Shown here piece by piece: positions 27,817 to 37,582 of a DNA stretch of 64,000 nucleotides. Numbering within the stretch: the stretch's first letter is position 1; the number at the start of each line of letters is the position of its first letter. The stretch is from Polynucleobacter sp. 30F-ANTBAC. GTDB taxonomy: Bacteria > Pseudomonadota > Gammaproteobacteria > Burkholderiales > Burkholderiaceae. The notes beneath the pieces are model-generated. The model did no database searches and had not been told where the DNA came from. It saw only the letters and a list, made by a program, of their open reading frames with translations. A program made the position numbers and the translations under genes. The stretch spans positions 248,001 through 312,000 of the forward strand of contig NZ_JACVON010000002.1 of the NCBI RefSeq assembly GCF_018882385.1. Direction: 5' to 3'.

Positions 27817-28833
27817 CTATTGAATGGATTGATGAACAGAGTTTAGGACTTCTGAGGGGGTAATGTCTACCAAACATTTTGAATGCCCCAACGGGCAGAC
27901 TCTTTTAAAGCAAGGACTGCATTCTAGGTGTAGCCAGTGCACCTTGGCTTTGGATGACAGCGGCGGCGTGTGTCTTGGATCGCTAGAACCAAATATAGCC
28001 ACCTGAGGGCGTTTAAATGCAGCTGCGATATGCATGAGGCCTGAGTCATTGCTGATCACAGAACCTGCTAAGCTAATGCAGGCTATCGCTTCATCCAGCG
28101 ATGTTTCTCCGCACCAGTTGATAACTTGATCAGGATGCTGACTTAAATGAGAAATAGCCTGACCTAGAGGGGCTTCTTTTTTACTGCCTAAAATAAGAAT
28201 AAGATTGTTAGCACTCTCAACTGCCAGTTGTTCTGCTAATTTTGCAAAATGTTCAGTGGGCCATTGTTTGGCTGGGCCATACTCCGCACCAGGACAAATT
28301 ACAAAGAGTTGTTCATGGTTTTTTAGTGCCTGGAGTTTTTGTTGCGTAGCAATTAAAACTTCAGGAGGAAGTGACAGCATTGGTTCTGGCGTAGAAGTGC
28401 TTGGTGCCTTAGATAACGCAAAGTAATGCGTTGACATAGGGGGGCGGTGCGATCGTGATGGATTATCAAGCGCTTGGTTGATGAGCCCCCACCTTAACTC
28501 TCCACGGTAACCAATGCGGTGAGGTATTTTTGCCAGCCAAGGAATGAGCGCTGATTTGAAACTATTGGGAAGAATATAAGCGTGGCTGTAATTTTTTTGC
28601 TGCAGTTGTTGGGCAATCGCTTTTCGTTCTGCCCATTGAATAGCGCCATGATTTAAGTTGGCGATAATCACTTCATCTACTGCTGGAATGGCTCGCATGA
28701 TAGAAGCAACCCATGGTGTTGCCATGATATCAATAGAAGAGCTGGGGTAAATTTCTTTGAGCTTTGTAATGAGCGGCTCAGTCATCACCGCATCACCAAT
28801 CCAGTTGGGTGCAATGATGAGAATTTTTGTCAT
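27817..28833 (-). CDS. waaF: ADP-heptose:LPS heptosyltransferase II (WaaF)
   Basis: WaaF adds the second heptose to the LPS inner core at the cytoplasmic face. The glycosyltransferase family 9 signs are MTKILIIAPNWIGDAVMTEPLI at the start, FVICPGAEYGPAKQWP, LILGSKKEA, and the acceptor/ADP region VISNDSGLMHIAAAFKRPQVAIFGSSDPRHTPP. I start it at the ATG at 28833, which gives 338 residues and follows the zinc-finger gene by one base; a longer open frame upstream overlaps that gene. gmhB at 4.6-5.2 kb makes its sugar donor. Confidence 0.95.
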   Translation of the reverse strand: MTKILIIAPNWIGDAVMTEPLITKLKEIYPSSSIDIMATPWVASIMRAIPAVDEVIIANLNHGAIQWAERKAIAQQLQQKNYSHAYILPNSFKSALIPWLAKIPHRIGYRGELRWGLINQALDNPSRSHRPPMSTHYFALSKAPSTSTPEPMLSLPPEVLIATQQKLQALKNHEQLFVICPGAEYGPAKQWPTEHFAKLAEQLAVESANNLILILGSKKEAPLGQAISHLSQHPDQVINWCGETSLDEAIACISLAGSVISNDSGLMHIAAAFKRPQVAIFGSSDPRHTPPLSSKAKVHWLHLECSPCFKRVCPLGHSKCLVDITPSEVLNSVHQSIQ

Positions 28834-28834
28834 A

Positions 28835-29026
28835 TTAGTGACCGTGTGGCGCAGTGCCAGGTATGAGTTGGTATTGAGTGCCGCAGTAGGGGCATTTGGC
28901 TTGGCCAGTGGAAGTGACATCTAAGAAAACACGTGGATGTAAATTCCAGCTGGCAGCCTGGCTATTGGGACAGTGCAAGGGTAGATCTTTATGACCATCT
29001 ACTTGAACAATATTCTTTTCGCTCAT
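28835..29026 (-). CDS. Small zinc-finger protein (CHCC type)
   Basis: The 63-residue product contains the zf-CHCC ligands: a Cys in LPLHCPN, a His in LHPRVFL, and two Cys in KCPYCGTQY. The fold resembles the zinc module of complex I subunit NDUFS6, but in betaproteobacteria this gene is regularly found between ilvE and waaF as a stand-alone protein of unknown role. It starts 18 bases after ilvE and is followed one base later by waaF, so it is probably co-transcribed. Confidence 0.88.
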   Translation of the reverse strand: MSEKNIVQVDGHKDLPLHCPNSQAASWNLHPRVFLDVTSTGQAKCPYCGTQYQLIPGTAPHGH

Positions 29027-29044
29027 TTCAATTTCCTGGGCAGC

Positions 29045-29965
29045 TTATACGATGGTTAACCACTGGCGATACTTATCGTTTTTGCCCGCAACTGCATCAA
29101 AGAATACTTGTTGAATCTTTGTTGTGATTGGGCCACGCTTACCGTCTCCAATAATGCGATCATCCAGTTCTCTGATAGGTGTTACTTCTGCTGCTGTACC
29201 CGTGAAGAAGGCTTCATCACAGCAATACATTTCATCGCGAGTGATACGCTTTTCACGAACTTCAATGCCAAGATCTTTAGCGATTGTGAAAATAGCATCG
29301 CGTGTAATGCCATCTAAGCATGATGCGAGATCAGGTGTGTATACGATTCCATTTTTAACAATAAAAACGTTTTCGCCAGAACCTTCTGAAACATAACCAT
29401 CAGTATCTAAAAGCAATGCTTCATCGTAGCCTTGAGCGGTTACTTCTTGGTTAGCAAGAATGGAATTGATGTAGTAGCCCGATGCCTTAGCACGAACCAG
29501 TGAAACGTTCACATGATGTCTTGTGAATGAAGATACCTTAACTCGAATACCTTTATTTAAACCATCTTCACCTAAGTAAGCTCCCCATTCCCATGCTGCA
29601 ACAGCGAGATGTGTGGTGTTGTTTCTTGCGGAAATGCCTAGTTTCTCTGAGCCAATCCATACGATAGGGCGAATGTAGCAAGAGGCTAACTTGTTCTCTT
29701 TAACAACGGATAGGGTTGCTGCAACAATTTCTTTTTCCGTGTAGTTCATCTTCATTTGGAAGATTTTTGCGGAATTAAATAATCGGTGAACGTGTTCTTC
29801 TAAACGGAAAATCGCAGTGCCTGCATCGGTTTTATACGCTCTGATGCCTTCGAATACACCCATGCCATAGTGGAGGGTATGAGTTAAAACGTGGATGTTG
29901 GCATCACGCCATGGCACTAACTTGCCGTCCATCCAAATAAAGCCATCACGATTTGCCATTGACAT
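29045..29965 (-). CDS. ilvE: Branched-chain amino acid aminotransferase IlvE
   Basis: IlvE transfers the amino group between glutamate and 2-oxo acids of valine, leucine and isoleucine, using pyridoxal phosphate. Fold type IV motifs are present: DANIHVLTHTLHYGMGVFEGIR, the PLP lysine K160 in LVRAKASGYYIN, DEALLLDTDGYVSEGSGENVF and FFTGTAAEVTPIRELD. PLP supply links to pdxA in this window. The start MSMANRDGF gives 306 residues, normal length. It heads the ilvE-zinc finger-waaF-NTF2 operon and is divergent from azlCD. Confidence 0.96.
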   Translation of the reverse strand: MSMANRDGFIWMDGKLVPWRDANIHVLTHTLHYGMGVFEGIRAYKTDAGTAIFRLEEHVHRLFNSAKIFQMKMNYTEKEIVAATLSVVKENKLASCYIRPIVWIGSEKLGISARNNTTHLAVAAWEWGAYLGEDGLNKGIRVKVSSFTRHHVNVSLVRAKASGYYINSILANQEVTAQGYDEALLLDTDGYVSEGSGENVFIVKNGIVYTPDLASCLDGITRDAIFTIAKDLGIEVREKRITRDEMYCCDEAFFTGTAAEVTPIRELDDRIIGDGKRGPITTKIQQVFFDAVAGKNDKYRQWLTIV

Positions 29966-30097
29966 GGTGTATTTCCTAAATTCTGAGAAAAATTAGTTGA
30001 ATCCGCATTGTAAAACAGCCAAGCTCTGACCGCTATGCCAATGGGCTTATCTCTACCTATAATCGAAATTCAATGCCATTTGGATAGGGAATTTATT

Positions 30098-30817
30098 GTG
30101 AGTTGGTCGGTGCAGCAAAAAGCAGCGTTTTTTGAGGGCTCACAAAGGATGTCTCGTGCGGGTTTTGCAATATTGACATGGGCATTGGTGACTGGCGTGG
30201 CTATGGCAGGGTCGGGTATCAGTTTGGCTGAATCCATCGGCATGTCACTATTGGTCTTTGCTGGGTCAGCTCAATTAGCGGCGTTGCCGTTGATTCTTGG
30301 TAATTTCCCCATTTGGACGATCTGGCTCACTGCGATTGTGGTGAATCTGAGGTTTGTAATCGCCAGCGCAGCGATTCAGCCGCATTTCAAAGATAAATCT
30401 CTGTGGCAGCGCTTTGTGATCGGGTATTTAAATGGTGATCTTACGTTTGCATTTTTCATATCCCGTTACCCCGTTGTAACCGCTGACTCCTGCCGCCTCC
30501 CCTTTTATTTGGGCATGTCTCTAACCAATTGGACCATTTGGCAAACTGGATCAATCCTGGGGATTCTTTTATCTAGCTTTATTCCTGAAGGTTGGGGTTT
30601 AGGTTTTGCTGGTACCTTGGCCTTGATCGGGATAGTCATGCCAATGATTGAGTCAAAATCAGCAAAATATGCAGCGGGTAGTGCAGCAGCTGTGGCAATT
30701 ATTGCTGTCAGCTTGCCTTACAAGTTAAACCTTATTTTGGCTATTTTAACGGCAGTTATAGTTGGAATGGCGACAGATAAGCAATTAATGGCTAAAAAAC
30801 AAAGGTCCGAAGTATGA
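30098..30817 (+). CDS. azlC: AzlC-family branched-chain amino acid exporter, large subunit
   Basis: About 239 residues with repeated hydrophobic segments and the AzlC pattern SLLVFAGSAQLAALPLIL, VVNLRFVIASAAI and YLGMSLTNWTIWQTGS. AzlC with AzlD exports branched-chain amino acids. I chose GTG at 30098, which has GGGA seven bases before it; an earlier in-frame ATG at 30035 would add a stretch unlike the family. It is divergent from ilvE and overlaps azlD by four bases. The link between synthesis and export is suggestive. Confidence 0.87.
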   Translation: MSWSVQQKAAFFEGSQRMSRAGFAILTWALVTGVAMAGSGISLAESIGMSLLVFAGSAQLAALPLILGNFPIWTIWLTAIVVNLRFVIASAAIQPHFKDKSLWQRFVIGYLNGDLTFAFFISRYPVVTADSCRLPFYLGMSLTNWTIWQTGSILGILLSSFIPEGWGLGFAGTLALIGIVMPMIESKSAKYAAGSAAAVAIIAVSLPYKLNLILAILTAVIVGMATDKQLMAKKQRSEV

Positions 30818-31143
30818 CCTCTTTTGAAATTTGGGTGGTTATAGTGGGGTTAATGGGGGTCACTTTCTTGACGAGAGGGTTCTTCTTGATCATGGGGCGT
30901 CGTGTTGAATTGCCGGATAGCTTGCAAGCGCCTTTGCGTTATGCGCCAGCGGCCGCCTTGGTGGCGATCATCGTGCCAGAGGTATTTTTGAGTCCAGAAA
31001 TGAACTCCATACAGGCTTTTGACTGGACGAGCCCCCATCTATGGGGTGGGCTTACCGGAATGCTGGCTTTTTTGATCTCTAAAAGTATGATTTTGACCAT
31101 TTTTTTGGGAATGTTAGCCTTTACTACGCTAAGGATTTTTTAG
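30814..31143 (+). CDS. azlD: AzlD-family small exporter subunit
   Basis: The 109-residue protein has three to four membrane helices with the AzlD features GVTFLTRGFFLIMGRRVELPDSL and LRYAPAAALVAIIVPEVFL. It partners with AzlC. The start overlaps the azlC stop by four bases. A short gap of 76 bases separates it from pgk. Confidence 0.88.
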   Translation: MTSFEIWVVIVGLMGVTFLTRGFFLIMGRRVELPDSLQAPLRYAPAAALVAIIVPEVFLSPEMNSIQAFDWTSPHLWGGLTGMLAFLISKSMILTIFLGMLAFTTLRIF

Positions 31144-31219
31144 GTCAAAAAATACCGTGTAACTGCCGTAAAAAGGTAAAATTAGAGCTTCTAGTTTTTT
31201 GGTCTAAACCCAACTTATC

Positions 31220-32434
31220 ATGCCTGGCTCATCCCAACTTAAATTTAACCGTCTTTCAGACTTAGCTCAATCCGGTCAACTCAAAGGTAAGCGTGTTTTT
31301 ATCCGTGCAGACCTGAATGTTCCTCAAGATGATGTCGGAAATATTACTGAAGATACGCGTATACGAGCTTCAATTCCAGCAATTCAATTAGCGCTTGATG
31401 CGGGTGCAGCTGTGATGGTGACATCCCATTTAGGAAGGCCAACCGAGGGTGAGTTCAAGCCAGAAGATACGTTAGCGCCTGTTGCGCACAGAATTGCGGA
31501 GTTATTAGGTCGAAAAGTGCCTCTCATCACGGATTGGGTGGATGGTGGTTTTGATATTGCTCCAGGTGACTTAGTTCTTTTGGAGAACTGTCGCTTGAAT
31601 GTTGGTGAGAAAAAAAATAATGATGAGCTGGCTCAAAAAATGGCCAAGCTTTGTGATGTATACGTCAATGATGCATTTGGAACAGCCCATCGCGCTGAAG
31701 CGACAACTCATGGCATGGCAAAGTACGCCAGTGTGGTTTGTGCGGGCCCCTTGATGGCAGCTGAGTTAGATGCATTGGGCAAGGCATTAACGGATCCGAA
31801 GCGACCATTGGTTGCGATTGTTGCTGGTTCTAAAGTTTCTAGCAAATTAACTATTTTGAAATCACTCGCTGAAAAAGTAGATCAGTTGATTGTGGGTGGT
31901 GGTATCGCTAATACTTTTATGTTGGCCGCTGGCTTGCCAATTGGACGTTCGTTGGCGGAGCCTGATTTGGTTGAGGAAGCAAAAGCGATTATTGACATGA
32001 TGGCTAAGCGTGGCGCCAGCGTTCCTATCCCAGTGGATGTGGTGGTGGCGAACGAGTTATCTCCTTTGGCTCGTGCTAACCGAGTGGCATCACAAGATGT
32101 TCAGGCAGATGACATGATTTTAGATGTGGGTCCTAAGACTTCGGCTGAGTTAACAAGCATCGTTGCTCATGCTGGAACAATTGTTTGGAATGGTCCAATT
32201 GGTGTTTTTGAAATCGATCAATTTGGTGGTGGTACAAAAATGCTTGCTGCTGCCATTGCGCACTCACCAGCATTTTCAATTGCAGGTGGTGGTGACACAT
32301 TGGCTGCGATTGCTAAATACGGTATTGAAAAGCAAGTCGATTACATCTCAACTGGCGGCGGCGCTTTCTTGGAATTCTTGGAAGGTAAAACTTTGCCAGC
32401 TTTTGCTATTTTGGTTGAAAGGGCAACTCCATAA
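31220..32434 (+). CDS. pgk: Phosphoglycerate kinase
   Basis: PGK makes ATP from 1,3-bisphosphoglycerate. Signature regions are [60 protein letters not shown], and [14 protein letters not shown]; the C-terminal nucleotide site is near [18 protein letters not shown] and GGGDTLAAI. An N-terminal extension of about 10 residues ([10 protein letters not shown]) precedes the usual start. It shares its last base with the pyk start (TAATG). It leads the glycolysis/purine cluster. Confidence 0.97.
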   Translation: MPGSSQLKFNRLSDLAQSGQLKGKRVFIRADLNVPQDDVGNITEDTRIRASIPAIQLALDAGAAVMVTSHLGRPTEGEFKPEDTLAPVAHRIAELLGRKVPLITDWVDGGFDIAPGDLVLLENCRLNVGEKKNNDELAQKMAKLCDVYVNDAFGTAHRAEATTHGMAKYASVVCAGPLMAAELDALGKALTDPKRPLVAIVAGSKVSSKLTILKSLAEKVDQLIVGGGIANTFMLAAGLPIGRSLAEPDLVEEAKAIIDMMAKRGASVPIPVDVVVANELSPLARANRVASQDVQADDMILDVGPKTSAELTSIVAHAGTIVWNGPIGVFEIDQFGGGTKMLAAAIAHSPAFSIAGGGDTLAAIAKYGIEKQVDYISTGGGAFLEFLEGKTLPAFAILVERATP

Positions 32435-33864
32435 TGCGTGCAACAAAAATTGTTGCAACTCTAGGTCCTGCATCAAGCAGCCCTGAAATTTTAAAGCAGC
32501 TATTTGACGCTGGCGTCGATGTCGTGCGTTTGAATTTTTCACACGGTACGGCCGCGGATCATCAAGCAAGAGCACAACTTGTTCGCGAGGTTTCTAAGGC
32601 GGCGGGTCGCGAGGTGGCGATTATGGCTGACCTTCAAGGGCCAAAGATTCGTGTAGGTAAATTTGAAAATAACAAAATTATTCTCAAGGCTGGTGAAAAG
32701 TTTACGCTGGATGCTGATTGTGTATTAGGTAATCAAGATCGCGTTGGCCTTGATTATAAAAATTTGCCGAATGATGTTCGCGTGGGTGATAAGTTATTGC
32801 TCAATGATGGGCTTTTAGTCATTCGCGTGGAAGATGTTAAAGGTAGTTGTATCCATACGATTGTTGAGTTGGGTGGTGAGCTATCCAATAACAAAGGTAT
32901 TAATCGTGCGGGCGGCGGGTTAACTGCTCCAGCTTTAACTGAAAAAGACAAAGAAGATCTAAAGACGGCTGTAGGTTTGGGCGCTGATTACATTGCAATC
33001 AGTTTTCCTAAAAATGCCGATGACATGAAAATTGCTCGCGACTTAGCTAATCAAGCTACAAAAGAGTTGGGACATAAAACCAAGTTGATTGCCAAAATCG
33101 AGCGTGCTGAAGCAATTTTACCTGGCGTTCTTGAAGGTATTTTAGAAGTTAGTGATGGCATCATGGTGGCGCGTGGTGACTTAGCTGTTGAAGTAGGTAA
33201 CGCGACTGTGCCAGCTTTGCAAAAGAAAATGATTCGCATGGCTCGCGAGGCCAACAAAGTGGTAATTACAGCAACGCAAATGATGGAGTCCATGATTGTG
33301 AATCCAGTGCCAACGCGTGCTGAGGTGAGTGATGTGGCAAATGCGGTCTTGGATGGCACGGATGCTGTGATGTTGTCTGCAGAGACGGCGTCGGGTCAAT
33401 ATCCGGTTGAGACTGTTTTGCAAATGGCCGCTATTTGTTTAGAGGCTGAAAAAACAGAGGTTCATCATTTGGATGCGGATTTCTTCGATCAAAAGTTCAC
33501 TCGAATTGATCAATCCATTGCATTTGGTGCCTTGTTTACAGCGTACCACTTGGGGGTTAAAGCAATTGCAGCATTAACTGACTCAGGATCAACTGCATTA
33601 TGGATGAGCCGTCATAAAATTCAGGTGCCTATCTTTGCTATGACAACGAAGTTGGCTAGCCAAAGAACAATGGCCTTGTACCGGAATGTTCATCCATTGC
33701 ATCTGGATACGAGTAATGATCGAGATACAGCTTTGGAACAAGCAGAAACACGTATTAAAAAGCTAGGCGTTGTTGAGTCTGGTGACAAGATTGTTTTGAC
33801 TGTTGGCGAGCCAATGGGACAAGTTGGCGGAACTAATACGCTAAAAATTGTAGATGTGAAATAA
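32434..33864 (+). CDS. pyk: Pyruvate kinase
   Basis: Pyruvate kinase converts phosphoenolpyruvate to pyruvate. The start [16 protein letters not shown] is standard; DVVRLNFSHG, MADLQGPKIRVG, IAKIERAEAI, GIMVARGDLAVE and ATQMMESMI are all present. The C-terminal allosteric domain completes 476 residues. The start codon overlaps the pgk stop by one base, so translation is coupled. Confidence 0.97.
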   Translation: MRATKIVATLGPASSSPEILKQLFDAGVDVVRLNFSHGTAADHQARAQLVREVSKAAGREVAIMADLQGPKIRVGKFENNKIILKAGEKFTLDADCVLGNQDRVGLDYKNLPNDVRVGDKLLLNDGLLVIRVEDVKGSCIHTIVELGGELSNNKGINRAGGGLTAPALTEKDKEDLKTAVGLGADYIAISFPKNADDMKIARDLANQATKELGHKTKLIAKIERAEAILPGVLEGILEVSDGIMVARGDLAVEVGNATVPALQKKMIRMAREANKVVITATQMMESMIVNPVPTRAEVSDVANAVLDGTDAVMLSAETASGQYPVETVLQMAAICLEAEKTEVHHLDADFFDQKFTRIDQSIAFGALFTAYHLGVKAIAALTDSGSTALWMSRHKIQVPIFAMTTKLASQRTMALYRNVHPLHLDTSNDRDTALEQAETRIKKLGVVESGDKIVLTVGEPMGQVGGTNTLKIVDVK

Positions 33865-33886
33865 ATTTTAATTTGAGGAAATAGTT

Positions 33887-34951
33887 ATGGCACTCGTATC
33901 TTTACGCCAATTGTTAGACCATGCAGCAGAAAACACGTATGGCTTACCTGCGTTTAATGTGAATAATCTTGAGCAAGTTCAAGCGATCATGGCAGCAGCT
34001 GATGAACTTAATGCACCAGTCATCATGCAAGCCTCAGCGGGCGCCAGAAAATATGCAGGCGAAGCATTTTTACGCCATTTAATCGATGCAGCAGTAGAGG
34101 CTTATCCGCATATTCCTGTTGTGATGCATCAAGATCATGGGCAAAGTCCTGCTGTTTGTATGGCGGCTATTCGTTCTGGATTTACATCGGTGATGATGGA
34201 CGGCTCCTTGATGGATGATGGCAAATCGGTTGCTTCTTATGAATACAACGTGGCTGTCTCCCAAGAGGTTGTGAAATTTGCCCATTCAATTGGCGTGACT
34301 GTAGAAGCTGAGCTTGGTGTTTTGGGTTCTTTGGAAACGATGATGGGTGACAAGGAAGACGGTCATGGTGCAGAAGGTGCGATGACTCGTGAGCAGTTAT
34401 TAACGGATGTTGAACAGGCTGCAGACTTTGTTAAGAGAACGCAGTGTGATGCGTTAGCTATTGCGATTGGCACCAGCCATGGCGCGTACAAGTTTACGAA
34501 AAAGCCAACAGGCGACATTCTGGCAATTGATCGCATCAAAGAAATCAATCAACGTATTCCGAATACGCATTTGGTTATGCACGGATCCTCTAGTGTTCCA
34601 CAAGAGTTATTAGCGATGATTCGCGAATTTGGTGGTGACATGAAAGAGACTTATGGTGTTCCTGTTGAAGAGATTCAGCAGGGCATTAAACATGGCGTGA
34701 GAAAAATCAATATTGATACGGATATTCGTTTGGCAATGACAGCTGCTATTCGTAAATATTTATTTGAAAACCCAAGTAAATTTGACCCAAGAGATTATTT
34801 GAAGCCTGCTCGTGAGGCGGCCAAAGAAATTTGTAAAGCTCGTTACCTTGCATTTGGTTGTGAAGGTCAAGCCGGAAAAATTAAATCTATTCCATTGGAA
34901 AAGATGGCTGAACGCTACAAATCTGGTCAGTTGGCTCAACTAGTTAAGTAA
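33887..34951 (+). CDS. fba: Fructose-bisphosphate aldolase, class II
   Basis: A 354-residue zinc aldolase that interconverts fructose 1,6-bisphosphate with two triose phosphates. The class II marks are [16 protein letters not shown], the metal-binding [36 protein letters not shown] and [19 protein letters not shown] and [11 protein letters not shown] follow. It resembles CbbA-type aldolases of betaproteobacteria. It sits 22 bases after pyk with an AGGA-type site, and 7 bases before purC. Confidence 0.97.
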   Translation: MALVSLRQLLDHAAENTYGLPAFNVNNLEQVQAIMAAADELNAPVIMQASAGARKYAGEAFLRHLIDAAVEAYPHIPVVMHQDHGQSPAVCMAAIRSGFTSVMMDGSLMDDGKSVASYEYNVAVSQEVVKFAHSIGVTVEAELGVLGSLETMMGDKEDGHGAEGAMTREQLLTDVEQAADFVKRTQCDALAIAIGTSHGAYKFTKKPTGDILAIDRIKEINQRIPNTHLVMHGSSSVPQELLAMIREFGGDMKETYGVPVEEIQQGIKHGVRKINIDTDIRLAMTAAIRKYLFENPSKFDPRDYLKPAREAAKEICKARYLAFGCEGQAGKIKSIPLEKMAERYKSGQLAQLVK

Positions 34952-34958
34952 GGTATCC

Positions 34959-35852
34959 ATGCAAGCTCTTTATGAATCGTCTATTAAGTCCTTACCTTTA
35001 ATTTCAAAAGGTAAGGTTCGTGATATCTACGCCATTGGTGATGATCAGTTATTAATGATTACAACAGATCGTTTGTCAGCTTTTGATGTGGTAATGGGCG
35101 AACCTATTCCAGGTAAAGGCATCGTGCTCAATCAAATGGCTAACTTTTGGTTTGACAAGTTATCTCATGTGATTCCGAATCATTTAACTGGCATTGCTCC
35201 AGAGACGGTCGTATCTGCTGATGAAGTGGATCAGGTTAAAGGTCGAGCTATTGTGACGCAACGCTTGAAGCCAATTATGGTTGAAGCCGTTGTAAGGGGA
35301 TATTTGTCTGGAAGCGGTTGGAAAGACTATCAATCAACGGGTTCGGTTTGCGGTATTGAGTTGCCAGCTGGTCTACAAAATGCTCAAAAATTACCAGAAC
35401 CAATTTTTACGCCAGCTGCTAAGGCAGATGTTGGTGAGCATGATGAAAATATTTCGTATGCTGAAGTAGAGGCGCGTATTGGTCACGAGTTAGCAGCCAA
35501 AATTAGAGATGTGAGTATTCGTTTGTACCAAGAGGCATCTAACTATGCCGCTACAAAAGGCATCATCATTGCCGATACTAAGTTTGAGTTTGGCTTAGAT
35601 GGGGCAGGTAATTTGGTTTTGATGGATGAGGTTTTAACTGCTGATTCATCACGTTTTTGGCCTGCTAGCTCTTATCAAGTAGGATCTAACCCACCCTCTT
35701 TTGACAAGCAGTTCGTGCGCGATTGGTTAGAGGCTGCGTTGGTGAACGGTAAGCTATGGGATAAAACAGCTCCTGCACCTCAATTGCCAAGTGATGTCAT
35801 TGAAAAAACAGCTGCGAAGTACCGTGAAGCATTAGAAACTTTAACGGCCTAA
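34959..35852 (+). CDS. purC: SAICAR synthetase PurC
   Basis: PurC joins aspartate to CAIR in purine synthesis. The start [36 protein letters not shown] is diagnostic, with [22 protein letters not shown] and the C-terminal [14 protein letters not shown]. The eukaryote-like insert (296-residue class) is typical of betaproteobacterial enzymes. It lies between fba and purE, and the three pur genes run in a likely single unit. Confidence 0.97.
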   Translation: MQALYESSIKSLPLISKGKVRDIYAIGDDQLLMITTDRLSAFDVVMGEPIPGKGIVLNQMANFWFDKLSHVIPNHLTGIAPETVVSADEVDQVKGRAIVTQRLKPIMVEAVVRGYLSGSGWKDYQSTGSVCGIELPAGLQNAQKLPEPIFTPAAKADVGEHDENISYAEVEARIGHELAAKIRDVSIRLYQEASNYAATKGIIIADTKFEFGLDGAGNLVLMDEVLTADSSRFWPASSYQVGSNPPSFDKQFVRDWLEAALVNGKLWDKTAPAPQLPSDVIEKTAAKYREALETLTA

Positions 35853-35894
35853 CAGCTGAATTGTAAAAATTACAAAAAGTATTAAAGGATTGAT

Positions 35895-36392
35895 ATGAGC
35901 CAAAAGCCATTAGTAGGTATTGTGATGGGATCCAATTCAGATTGGGAGACCATGCAACAGGCTGCCCAAATTTTTCAAGAGTTTGGCGTTCCTTATGAGG
36001 CTAAAGTGGTTTCTGCTCATCGTATGCCTGATGATATGTTTGCTTACGCTGAAACAGCCTCTGAGCGCGGATTAAAAGCAATTGTTGCTGGCGCAGGTGG
36101 TGCGGCGCACTTGCCAGGCATGTTGGCATCTAAAACGATCATTCCTATTTTTGGTGTGCCTGTTGCTTCCAAGTATTTACGTGGTGAAGATTCTCTTTAC
36201 TCCATCGTGCAAATGCCTAAAGGTGTTCCTGTTGCAACTTTTGCAATTGGTGAAGCGGGTGCGGCCAATGCTGCATTGCATGTGATTGCTAATTTGGCAG
36301 TGAATGATCAAGGTCTCGCTCAAAAATTAACAGCATTTAGAGCTCAACAAACTGAGAAGGCTCGTGCAATGAATCTACCGGGACATTCTTAA
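35895..36392 (+). CDS. purE: N5-carboxyaminoimidazole ribonucleotide mutase PurE
   Basis: PurE class I moves the carboxylate from N5-CAIR to CAIR. Motifs are [40 protein letters not shown] and the [23 protein letters not shown] loop. A 42-base gap with an AAAGGA ribosome binding site separates it from purC; purK starts 4 bases after its stop. Length (165 residues) is normal. Confidence 0.97.
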   Translation: MSQKPLVGIVMGSNSDWETMQQAAQIFQEFGVPYEAKVVSAHRMPDDMFAYAETASERGLKAIVAGAGGAAHLPGMLASKTIIPIFGVPVASKYLRGEDSLYSIVQMPKGVPVATFAIGEAGAANAALHVIANLAVNDQGLAQKLTAFRAQQTEKARAMNLPGHS

Positions 36393-36395
36393 TCT

Positions 36396-37574
36396 ATGGC
36401 GGACCGTTTAGATCCAATTTTGCCGGGTTCTTATTTGGGTATCCTAGGTGGCGGTCAATTGGGCCGTATGTTTACGCATGCAGCGCAAGCAATGGGCTAC
36501 AAGGTTTGTGTATTAGACCCAGACGCCAATAGCCCTGCTGGCGCAGTTGCTGAGAAGCATATTCAGGCTGATTACATCGATCAAGCAGCACTTAAGGAAA
36601 TGGCTCAGCTATGTGCTGCAGCTAGTACCGAGTTTGAGAATGTACCTGCTCAAGCACTTGATCAATTAGAGGCCTTGGGTGTTTATGTGGCACCTAAAAG
36701 CAGCGGTGTATCCGTTGCGCAGAATCGGATTACAGAAAAGAAGTTTTTAGCAACATGGCAAGCAGAGGCTGGAATTGGCCCTGCAACTCATTTGGTGATC
36801 GAGCGAGATGCAGATCTGGCGCAAGTAACGGATGCTTTATTGCCAGGCATTCTAAAAACAGCTCGCATGGGCTATGACGGTAAAGGTCAAGTGACTGTTC
36901 ATACGCATGCTGAGTTAGAAAACGCTTGGCATACATTCGGCAAGGTTCCATGTGTTTTAGAAAAGCGTATGGATTTAGATTTTGAAGTTTCTGCATTGGT
37001 AGCGCGTGGTCATGATGATGAAGTACTGGCCTATCCAGTTGCTCAAAATATTCATAAGAATGGCATTCTGCATACAACGACGGTGCCTGCACCATCTTTA
37101 AAGCCTGATCAAGAAACAAAAATCATTGAGGCAGCTAAAGCCATTATCCGTCGCTTAGATTATGTGGGTGTGCTTTGTGTTGAGTTTTTTGTATTAAAGA
37201 GTGGTGATATTGTGGCTAATGAAATTGCTCCAAGACCGCACAACTCCGGCCATTACACTCAAAATGCCTGTGTCACGAGTCAGTTTGAACAGCAAGTCCG
37301 TGCTATGGCGCGTTTGCCACTAGGAAGTACGGCGCTGGTGCAGCCAAGCATCATGCTCAATATCTTAGGTGATGAATGGTTAAGCACTGGCTCTCAAGTG
37401 GAGCCAAGTTGGAATGAGGTTTTAGCCAATCCCTGCGCCAAGCTTCACCTTTATGGCAAAGCGGAGCCGCGTGTTGCTCGAAAAATGGGCCATATCAATT
37501 TTGTGGGCTTAACTGCTGGAGATGTGACCCATGCTTGTGATCAGGCTATCAAGATTTTACGCATCAAGCGTTAA
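36396..37574 (+). CDS. purK: N5-carboxyaminoimidazole ribonucleotide synthase PurK
   Basis: PurK is an ATP-grasp ligase that carboxylates AIR with bicarbonate. The N-terminal GILGGGQLGRMF loop, TEFENVPAQAL, ILKTARMGYDGKGQ, and the C-terminal NEIAPRPHNSGHYTQNACVTSQFEQ are conserved. The start ATG follows purE by three bases, giving stoichiometric translation. 392 residues. Confidence 0.96.
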   Translation: MADRLDPILPGSYLGILGGGQLGRMFTHAAQAMGYKVCVLDPDANSPAGAVAEKHIQADYIDQAALKEMAQLCAAASTEFENVPAQALDQLEALGVYVAPKSSGVSVAQNRITEKKFLATWQAEAGIGPATHLVIERDADLAQVTDALLPGILKTARMGYDGKGQVTVHTHAELENAWHTFGKVPCVLEKRMDLDFEVSALVARGHDDEVLAYPVAQNIHKNGILHTTTVPAPSLKPDQETKIIEAAKAIIRRLDYVGVLCVEFFVLKSGDIVANEIAPRPHNSGHYTQNACVTSQFEQQVRAMARLPLGSTALVQPSIMLNILGDEWLSTGSQVEPSWNEVLANPCAKLHLYGKAEPRVARKMGHINFVGLTAGDVTHACDQAIKILRIKR

Positions 37575-37582
37575 CTGACTCT

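Noticed and set aside
33051..33359. Antisense frame within pyk
   Set aside because: Mirror of the conserved pyruvate kinase frame, with no start context.
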